DNA of 10,772 bases from CAZBGL01 sp964491375 (GTDB lineage Bacteria; Desulfobacterota; Deferrisomatia; Deferrisomatales; Deferrisomataceae), in NCBI GenBank assembly GCA_964491375.1, contig CAZBGL010000320.1, positions 1-10,772 on the forward strand, given 5' to 3'. The position numbers and the translations under genes were made by a program. The notes beneath the pieces were generated by a model. That model saw only the letters and a program-made list of their open reading frames with translations, made no database searches and was not told where the DNA came from. Below are positions 6,143 to 10,772 of this stretch, piece by piece. Within the stretch, counting starts at the first letter, position 1. Each line of letters opens with the position of its first letter.

Positions 6143-6550
6143 TTAGGCCGCGTCAGCGGTTTTTGGCTCTTTTCCTGCCGGACGGGCCCGCTGCCACCCG
6201 ATCCAGGCCATCCACACCAGGGCGCCCAGGGCAGCACCGGCCGCATCGGCACCCAGGTCGGCCACGCTCGGTTCCCGGCCGGGCACGAACGCCTGGTGCA
6301 CCTCGTCCGTCAGCCCGAACCCCACCGACGCGGCCCATCCCCATCCCCCCGCGCGCAGCGCCGCCCCGCCCACGGCCCGGGACCACAAGAACCCCATGGG
6401 CACGTACTCCAGGGCATGGAGAACCTTGTCCCCCAGGGCCCAGAAGAGGTCGGGTAGGGGGGGACGGGACAGGTGGGACAACCAGAACACCACCCCCATA
6501 TAAAAAAAGGGAGGGCCGAACCGCAGGGCCAGTACACGCAAACGCCTCAA
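6143..6550 (-). CDS. VanZ-family small membrane protein
   Basis: 135 residues from TTG at 6550-6548, chosen because GAGAGGTG lies directly upstream. GTG at 6556 or a TTG at 6619 are alternatives, as there is no ATG ahead of the first helix. Family motifs: DKVLHALEYVPMGFLWSRAV (41-60) and TDEVHQAFVPGREPSVADL (81-99), followed by a small-residue helix LGADAAGAALGALVW. Four hydrophobic helices lie at roughly 8-26, 47-65, 70-85 and 99-118. VanZ itself gives low-level teicoplanin resistance; most homologues in environmental bacteria have no known role, and nothing here points to glycopeptide resistance. It ends convergent with the QueG-like gene, 28 bases apart, and is divergent from the glycosylase gene. 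Confidence 0.88.
   Translation of the reverse strand: MRRLRVLALRFGPPFFYMGVVFWLSHLSRPPLPDLFWALGDKVLHALEYVPMGFLWSRAVGGAALRAGGWGWAASVGFGLTDEVHQAFVPGREPSVADLGADAAGAALGALVWMAWIGWQRARPAGKEPKTADAA
6148..6164 (+). terminator. Candidate intrinsic terminator of the selenium operon
   Basis: CCGC (6148-6151), loop GTCA and GCGG (6156-6159) are followed at once by TTTTT (6160-6164), and another T-run comes at 6170-6173. On the plus strand this is terminator-like and 34 bases past the QueG-like stop. The stem is only four GC pairs (six with G-U), and the DNA also codes for the end of the VanZ-family protein, so it may be coincidental. Confidence 0.4.
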
Positions 6551-6586
6551 GCCCACCTCTCGCCGGTCGGTCGCTCTGCTCGGAGC

Positions 6587-6616
6587 TTGCAGGGTACGGC
6601 TGCCGCCCCATAGAAT
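6587..6616 (+). promoter_or_regulatory. Promoter of the uracil-DNA glycosylase gene, leaderless
   Basis: TTGCAG (6587-6592), 18 bases, TAGAAT (6611-6616): the best sigma70-like promoter in the window. The ATG at 6623 begins seven bases after the -10 box, where transcription itself should start. CAAGCC before the ATG is not a ribosome site. Both facts point to a mRNA with no 5' leader. Confidence 0.62.
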
Positions 6617-6619
6617 CAA
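6591..6619 (-). promoter_or_regulatory. Candidate promoter of the VanZ-family gene
   Basis: On the minus strand TTGATT (6619-6614) and TACCCT (6596-6591) are 17 bases apart, giving a transcript start near 6584 and a leader of about 35 bases with GAGAGGTG. It overlaps the oppositely facing glycosylase promoter almost completely. The -10 box is only a partial match. Confidence 0.38.
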
Positions 6620-6622
6620 GCC

Positions 6623-7276
6623 ATGGATCCTTCCCTCGTGGCCACCCTCCGATACCTCCAGCGCACCGGCGTGTGGCTCCTCGGGGCAGACGCGGCCCCT
6701 GCCGAACGGGCCACCCTCGACGACGTCCGGAGGGAACTGGGAGACTGCCGGAGGTGTCGCTTGTGGGAGACCCGCACCCAGATCGTGTTCGGTGTGGGTT
6801 CACCCGAGGCGGAGCTCGTGTTCGTGGGCGAGGCACCGGGGTTCCACGAGGACGTGCAGGGCGAGCCGTTCGTGGGCCGGGCCGGCCAGCTCCTGGACCG
6901 CATGATCTCGGCCATCGGGCTCAGCCGGGACCGGGTGTACATCGCCAACGTCCTCAAGTGCCGCCCTCCGGACAACCGGGATCCCGCGCCCGACGAAGTG
7001 GCCGCCTGCATCCCGTTCCTGTGGCGCCAGATCGCGGCGATCCGGCCTCGGGTGATCTGCGCCCTGGGTGCCCACGCGGCCCGGAGCCTGCTGGGGGTCG
7101 AGGGACCGATCACGTCGCTCCGGGGCCGGCCCCAGCAGGCGGGGCGGTGGACCGTGGTCCCCACCTACCACCCGGCCTTTCTCCTCCGGAACCCCCGGTT
7201 CAAGCGCCAGGCGTGGAGCGACCTCAAAACGGTGAGGGCGCTCCTTTCCGCCTCTCGCAACACCCCTCCGGGGTAG
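6623..7276 (+). CDS. udg: Family 4 uracil-DNA glycosylase (iron-sulfur type)
   Basis: 217 residues from ATG at 6623. It removes uracil from DNA, starting base-excision repair of deaminated cytosine, which matters most in GC-rich and heat-exposed genomes. Four cysteines for the [4Fe-4S] cluster are at 42, 45 (LGDCRRCRLWETR), 113 (NVLKCRPPDNRDP) and 129. Motif A is GEAPGFHEDVQGEPFVGRAG (69-88), with the family 4 acidic EDxxG, and motif B is YHPAFLLRNP with His183. Length and motif order are those of the thermophile/SPO1-polymerase-like family 4 enzymes, so it should be active. About 40 residues precede the first cluster cysteine, a little longer than the minimal form. It is transcribed alone, from its own apparently leaderless promoter. 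Confidence 0.95.
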   Translation: MDPSLVATLRYLQRTGVWLLGADAAPAERATLDDVRRELGDCRRCRLWETRTQIVFGVGSPEAELVFVGEAPGFHEDVQGEPFVGRAGQLLDRMISAIGLSRDRVYIANVLKCRPPDNRDPAPDEVAACIPFLWRQIAAIRPRVICALGAHAARSLLGVEGPITSLRGRPQQAGRWTVVPTYHPAFLLRNPRFKRQAWSDLKTVRALLSASRNTPPG

Positions 7277-7528
7277 ACCGGATTGTCCACGGGCCTCCGG
7301 CTGCAACCGGCCGATCGCTCGCGTCCCGGAGCGTGCCCGCGCCCCCGGGGCCGTGCTTGCCCCGATCCGCCGCGCTCCCGGCGGTTTCTCGACGAACGCC
7401 CATGAACGATACGGGCTCGTCCAGGAAAGGGTTGCCCCACGGCCGGCCGTGGCCAGGCCAGGGAAGCCCCCGACGCGGACAGATCCAGAAGCGCCTGAAG
7501 GCTCCGAGCCGCCCCGGCCAGAAGGCTC
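7277..7528. other. Convergent spacer between the glycosylase and the four-cysteine protein
   Basis: 252 bases without a supported gene. A minus-strand frame at 7532-7224 begins with GTG overlapping the preceding stop, but its product is arginine/proline/glycine-rich without motifs and it overlaps the glycosylase end by 53 bases. No stem followed by a T-run was found for either converging gene. It contains the palindrome at 7437-7452. Confidence 0.6.
7437..7452. repeat. 16-bp perfect palindrome
   Basis: CCACGGCCGGCCGTGG reads the same on both strands, with no spacer, in the convergent non-coding spacer. It could be a protein-binding site or part of a structured transcript end. It lacks a loop, so it is not a classical terminator. 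Confidence 0.5.
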
Positions 7529-7735
7529 TCACCTCCGGGGGGAGTGGGCGCTGCCCCGAGCCCGTATCCGGGGTTCAAAGTACAGGCACCGGGTACCGGA
7601 GGCCTGCCGTACCGTCTCGGAGGGCACCGCACGGCTCTTGAACCCCAGGGCCCGGCACCCCCGCGGAAACCGGGGGTCCCACGTCACGAAGAAATGTCGG
7701 CAGTGGAAGCAGTTCACCCGGTGGGCGCCGGCCAT
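7529..7735 (-). CDS. Small four-cysteine protein, conserved-looking
   Basis: 68 residues from ATG at 7735-7733, two bases after the lipoprotein stop, so probably translationally coupled. The first ~54 residues look conserved: CFHCRHFFVTWDPRFPRGC (9-27), then ALGFKSRAVPS (29-39) and SGTRCLYFEPR (46-56). Cysteines 9, 12, 27 and 50 could hold zinc or an iron-sulfur cluster. I recall short proteins with the same layout (C-x2-C, TWDPxFPxGC, FKS, SGxxC) in delta- and epsilon-proteobacteria, sometimes carrying a 'uracil-DNA glycosylase' label, but this one has no glycosylase motif. High third-position GC and tight gene spacing support it as real. Function is unknown. Confidence 0.8.
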   Translation of the reverse strand: MAGAHRVNCFHCRHFFVTWDPRFPRGCRALGFKSRAVPSETVRQASGTRCLYFEPRIRARGSAHSPRR

Positions 7736-7737
7736 GG

Positions 7738-8355
7738 TCAGTTCGTTCCCAGCAGGCTCCGGGCCAATGCATCCACCCGGCGTGCCAGTTCCTCGGCGGC
7801 CCGGCGGAAGAGGGGTTCGTAGTCATAGGCCCACCGGTCGAAGTCCTCCTGCCGGATCACCCTGGAGGCGCCCGCCTGCAGGGACTCGACCCGGGAGGCC
7901 CCTCCCGGGCCGGATGCGTGGACCCGCGCCCGGAAGGTCACGGATTCGTGGATCTCTTCGGGGAGGGGCAGGTCTCCGTCTTCCAGGACGTCACCCGAAA
8001 GGCCCGGGCTGCCGGCGGCCCCGAGGGATGCCACGCGGACCGGTTGGGCACGGGGTGCCCCTCCCACCTCCTGGTAGCTCGAGTCCACCTCGAGGATCGT
8101 CACATCCGCCCGCACCACGGGCAGGCCTTGGGAACCCCCGGCTGCGTACGGTTCCAGGGCCTCCTGGACGAGACGCACCACCGGGATCCGCTGGTAGGTC
8201 TCGATGGGGCCCGCGAGCACCACGTAGGGTTCGGGCACCTCCGACCGGACCGCGAAATCGAGCCGGTAGTTGGGGACGGCCCGCCGCCCGGGCAGGGGGC
8301 CTGTGCACCCGGTCAGGAACGCGAGGGCCGTTGTGAGAAGCGTTATCCGGTTCAT
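7738..8355 (-). CDS. Predicted lipoprotein of unknown function
   Basis: 205 residues. ATG at 8355-8353 is chosen because it opens a lipoprotein signal peptide directly: MNRITLLTTALAFLTGC, with lipobox L-T-G-C and lipidated Cys17. The longer open frame upstream runs into the DedA gene. After cleavage the protein should be anchored to a membrane on the periplasmic side. The mature part has a short beta-rich region (about 25-110, NYRLDFAVRSEVPEPYVVL and VVRADVTILEVDSSYQEVG), a central region rich in glycine and acidic residues, and a charged C-terminal helix (FRRAAEELARRVDALARSLL, 182-201). I recognise no family. It lies 37 bases after the DedA gene and two bases before the four-cysteine gene, so an envelope role is likely by context. 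Confidence 0.82.
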   Translation of the reverse strand: MNRITLLTTALAFLTGCTGPLPGRRAVPNYRLDFAVRSEVPEPYVVLAGPIETYQRIPVVRLVQEALEPYAAGGSQGLPVVRADVTILEVDSSYQEVGGAPRAQPVRVASLGAAGSPGLSGDVLEDGDLPLPEEIHESVTFRARVHASGPGGASRVESLQAGASRVIRQEDFDRWAYDYEPLFRRAAEELARRVDALARSLLGTN

Positions 8356-8392
8356 GGTGGTCCCCGCTTCGCCTGAGCCCCGCCGGCGGGAA

Positions 8393-9070
8393 TCAGGGGG
8401 AAGGCGGTTCGTCTTGTTCTCGGGAGGGATCCTGCGTCCTGGGCGGCGCCTCCGCAGCACCTCCCCTCTTCCTGTAGTGACGCCACGCGTACGCGGCGCA
8501 CAGCAGGGCGAGCGCCGGGGCCAGGTACGCGAACGAAAGCCGCGAATACCGAAGCACGAGCTCCCGGTTGTTGCCCACCACGTAGCCGATGGCGGCGAGG
8601 ATCACCACCCATATGCCCGCGCCCAGGGCGGTGTACACCGCAAACGGCACCAGGGGCATCCGCGCCAGCCCTGCGGGAAACGAGATGTACTGGCGGATGC
8701 CGGGCACCAGCCGCCCCACGAACGTGCTGATCTCGCCGTGGGTCTGGAAAAAGCGTTCCACGCGGTCCATGGCCTTCGGGGTGAGCCCCACGTACCGCCC
8801 GTACCGCAGGAGAACCGGCCTCCCCAGGACCACGGCCAGCCAGTAGTTGAACAGGGCCCCCAGGAGGCTTCCCGCCACACCGGCCGCGATGACCCATCCC
8901 AAGTTCATCTGGCCCCGACTGGCCAGATACCCGGCTGGGGGGATCACCACCTCGCTCGGAAACGGAAAGAACGAGCTCTCCAAAAACATCATGACCACAA
9001 TGCCGGTATACCCCAGTTTGCCCACCGTGGCCACGATGAACGCCACCACCCGGTGAAGGATCGAATCCAT
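8393..9070 (-). CDS. DedA-family inner-membrane protein
   Basis: 225 residues from ATG at 9070-9068; AGAGG lies just before it and GGAGGAG further upstream. DedA proteins are now seen as lipid-carrier flippases or proton-coupled transporters, including recycling of undecaprenyl phosphate and phosphatidylethanolamine. Family motifs: FLESSFFPFPSEVVIPPAGYLA (29-50) with two acidic residues, Glu31 and Glu40, in the re-entrant region; GRLVPGIR (119-126) with Arg120 and Arg126; and FPAGLARMP (131-139). Five to six hydrophobic segments end near residue 203, and the last ~20 residues are a charged, proline-rich cytoplasmic tail. The ArnT-like gene ends 40 bases upstream. The pairing makes sense because both would act on polyprenyl-phosphate lipids in the inner membrane, but the exact substrate is inferred only. 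Confidence 0.93.
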   Translation of the reverse strand: MDSILHRVVAFIVATVGKLGYTGIVVMMFLESSFFPFPSEVVIPPAGYLASRGQMNLGWVIAAGVAGSLLGALFNYWLAVVLGRPVLLRYGRYVGLTPKAMDRVERFFQTHGEISTFVGRLVPGIRQYISFPAGLARMPLVPFAVYTALGAGIWVVILAAIGYVVGNNRELVLRYSRLSFAYLAPALALLCAAYAWRHYRKRGGAAEAPPRTQDPSREQDEPPSP

Positions 9071-9110
9071 GTCCTCTCTGTGCTCCTCCGTGGACCCCGC
9101 GCGACGCGGG

Positions 9111-10718
9111 CTAACGCCGGTTCGCCACCAGGACGTACCCACCGCCCTGGGCCAGTTCCACGGCTCCAGGGAGTTCCCGAAGATACTTGTCCTTGGTCAG
9201 GACCACCACCCTGCGGGTGCCCTTCCAAAGGCGCTGGAATGCGGCCGTGCCCAGCACACGGTTTCTGGCCGAGGCCCCGTCAAACCGAAGGTCCCGGTGG
9301 ATCCCTGCAAGCAGGGGGACCCGACCCGTATAGAACGCGAGCCCGGCACTCAGCGTCCGGTACTCGGCCAGGATGTCGTCTTTGCGGAGGACCCGTGCCG
9401 CAGCCCGTCCGGTGGGCCGGGCCGTCCGGAGGGGGAGGATCTCGCCGTGGGGAAAAGCCCAGGCCACGGCAAACGCGATCGCCGCCACAAGGCACGAGGC
9501 GGCCGCTGGTTCGGTTCCGAAACCGGGCCGGGTCCACGCCAGCGCCAGGGCCCCGGCCACGACCCAGGCGAAGGCCAGGGGGAGAAACAACTTGGGGAGG
9601 GCCGCCGGTGGAACCGCAGCCAGGTCCCCTCCCCGGAGGGGCAGCGCACCGGTTCCCACGAGTGCCGCGGCCGCGCCCGCCACGAGCAACAGGGCCCCGG
9701 CCGCCCTCAAGGAACCGCGGGTCCGTGGAGCTTCGTGGCCGACGGCAAAACCCGCCATGAGGGCGACCGCGGGATAGGAACTCAGTACGTACAGCGGCAG
9801 TTTGGTAGCCGGGAGGCTGAAAAACAGCGGCGGCACGAGAGCCCAGAGTCCCAGGAATCGTGCCGCCTTCGGCCGGCGGTGGAGCAGGGCCCTGAGCCCC
9901 TGGGGGACCGCAAGGATCCATGGAGCGCCCAGGGCCGGGAACACGTAGAGGTAGTAGTGCCAGGGATGGGGATGGCCCATCCCCCCTGCGCGCAGGCGGC
10001 TCGCGAGTTGTCCCTTCACGAAGTACTCCAGGAGTCCCGGCACCCGGGATACGACGTACAGGTACCACGGAAGGGCCACGGCGAGCATGAGCGGAACGCC
10101 CCATGCCGCTCCCCATGGGGCGGCCTTCTCCCTGGTGCGGCCGGCCGGGAACAGGCCGGCCAGCACGAGCAGGGGCACCGCCCATCCCACTGGCCCCTTG
10201 GCCAGAAAAGCCAGCCCCATGGAGACGTAGAACAGCAGCCGGGTCCCTGGCCCTCCGGAACCCACCCGCAGTTCATAGGCCGAGGTGAGAGCGGCGGTCT
10301 GACAGGTCACGAGGAGAAGGTCGGTGGTGAGCATCCGCTCGGCACCGATCACGGCCGGCGTGGTCACCAGGAACACCACGGCCCAGGCACCGACTGTTTC
10401 GCCCAGGTGTTTCCGGGCAAAGCGCCACACCGTCCACGCCAGCAGCAAACCCAGGAGCCCCTGGCATGCCCGGGCGCCCCACTCGTTGAGCCCGAACACC
10501 GCGTACCCGAAGGCCGAGAGCCAGTAGATGAGGGGAGGCTTGTGGAAGTGGCTGATGCCCAGGAACGTCGGGAAAGCCCAGTTGGCCGATGTCCACATCT
10601 CCCGGGCGGTCTCGGCGTACCGGGCGTCGCTGGGTTCCACGAGTCCGTACGAGCCCAGGCCGATCCAGAGAACGGCGGCCGCCAGGCCGAACGCGGCCAG
10701 GTCACGCCCCTGCGGCAT
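9111..10718 (-). CDS. ArnT/PMT-like polyprenyl-phosphate glycosyltransferase
   Basis: 535 residues from ATG at 10718-10716. It resembles GT83/GT39-type enzymes (PMT_2 group) that move a sugar from a polyprenyl phosphate to lipid A, protein or another acceptor on the periplasmic face. Signature parts: LVEPSDARYAETAREMW (26-42), holding the acidic residue pair of the first periplasmic loop (Asp31, Glu36), HFHKPPLIYWL (57-67), and ERMLTTDLLLV (about 128-138). About a dozen hydrophobic helices fill residues 8-430. A soluble C-terminal domain of about 100 residues follows, with EYRTLSAGLAFYTGR, as in ArnT. The donor could be aminoarabinose or another sugar; no other arn genes are present. Its start lies inside the end of the upstream gene (17-base overlap), so it is an operon member. 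Confidence 0.9.
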   Translation of the reverse strand: MPQGRDLAAFGLAAAVLWIGLGSYGLVEPSDARYAETAREMWTSANWAFPTFLGISHFHKPPLIYWLSAFGYAVFGLNEWGARACQGLLGLLLAWTVWRFARKHLGETVGAWAVVFLVTTPAVIGAERMLTTDLLLVTCQTAALTSAYELRVGSGGPGTRLLFYVSMGLAFLAKGPVGWAVPLLVLAGLFPAGRTREKAAPWGAAWGVPLMLAVALPWYLYVVSRVPGLLEYFVKGQLASRLRAGGMGHPHPWHYYLYVFPALGAPWILAVPQGLRALLHRRPKAARFLGLWALVPPLFFSLPATKLPLYVLSSYPAVALMAGFAVGHEAPRTRGSLRAAGALLLVAGAAAALVGTGALPLRGGDLAAVPPAALPKLFLPLAFAWVVAGALALAWTRPGFGTEPAAASCLVAAIAFAVAWAFPHGEILPLRTARPTGRAAARVLRKDDILAEYRTLSAGLAFYTGRVPLLAGIHRDLRFDGASARNRVLGTAAFQRLWKGTRRVVVLTKDKYLRELPGAVELAQGGGYVLVANRR

Positions 10719-10772
10719 CCGGGGTCTCGCCCTTCCACAGCATGAGGTTTCGGATGTACACCACGGAACCGA
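10702..10772 (-). CDS. C-terminal end of an unidentified gene (partial)
   Basis: Only the last 22 residues are in the window (GSVVYIRNLMLWKGETPDAA then GA), ending at TGA 10704-10702. The frame overlaps the start of the ArnT-like gene by 17 bases, as expected in a tight operon. It is too short for identification. A family 2 polyprenyl-phosphate glycosyltransferase or a GtrA-type protein would be usual here; that is a guess from context. Confidence 0.55.
   Translation of the reverse strand, partial: GSVVYIRNLMLWKGETPDAAGA

Noticed and set aside
6143..6550. Glycopeptide resistance determinant (VanZ)
   Set aside because: Only the broad VanZ fold is present, with no other van genes or mobile element. 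Most homologues are not resistance genes.
7224..7532. A minus-strand gene after the four-cysteine protein (GTG overlapping its stop)
   Set aside because: The product is low-complexity and Arg/Pro/Gly-rich, codon third positions are not biased like the neighbours, and it overlaps the end of the glycosylase gene by 53 bases.
8379..8390. CCCGCCGGCGGG palindrome between the DedA and lipoprotein genes
   Set aside because: A 12-bp C/G palindrome is expected by chance at this GC content, with no loop or T-run to make it a terminator.

Overview
The window is very GC-rich (by eye about 70%), densely coded and clearly bacterial. It carries no mobile element, CRISPR array, rRNA or tRNA that I can see. 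The gene content (SelD with UGA-encoded selenocysteine next to YedF, a QueG-like iron-sulfur protein, a family 4 uracil-DNA glycosylase, ArnT-like and DedA membrane proteins) fits a high-GC, probably anaerobic or microaerophilic, delta-proteobacterial-type lineage such as Desulfobacterota/Deferrisoma relatives. That placement is an inference from gene content; no marker gene fixes it.

Layout. (1) 1-2532, minus strand: a three-gene unit read right to left. It holds an alpha/beta hydrolase, a short J-domain protein that starts inside the hydrolase stop codon, and a protein built of at least seven tandem ~48-residue zinc-ribbon-like repeats that runs off the left edge. (2) 2682-3350, plus strand: a divergent MgtC/SapB-family membrane protein. 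(3) 3351-3621: a spacer with a hairpin and a likely promoter. (4) 3622-6114, plus strand: a selenium operon yedF-selD-(QueG-like). selD contains an in-frame UGA at 4278-4280 at the active-site cysteine position, followed by a bacterial-SECIS-like hairpin. Standard gene calling would truncate selD at this codon. (5) 6143-7276: a minus-strand VanZ-family protein and a plus-strand family 4 uracil-DNA glycosylase. They are divergent, have overlapping promoters, and the glycosylase mRNA appears to be leaderless. (6) 7277-7528: a non-coding convergent spacer with a 16-bp perfect palindrome. (7) 7529-10772, minus strand: an envelope-type operon read right to left. It holds the tail of an unidentified gene, an ArnT-like glycosyltransferase, a DedA protein, an orphan lipoprotein and a 68-residue four-cysteine protein.

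How the genes work together. YedF and SelD belong to selenium handling: SelD makes selenophosphate and YedF is a presumed sulfur/selenium carrier. SelD itself needs selenocysteine, so its synthesis depends on its own product. The QueG-like protein shares their operon and could link selenium supply to tRNA wobble-base modification, but that is inference. In the left operon, a J protein without the DnaJ zinc centre lies directly upstream of a protein that is little more than zinc ribbons. This is the least explained combination in the window.
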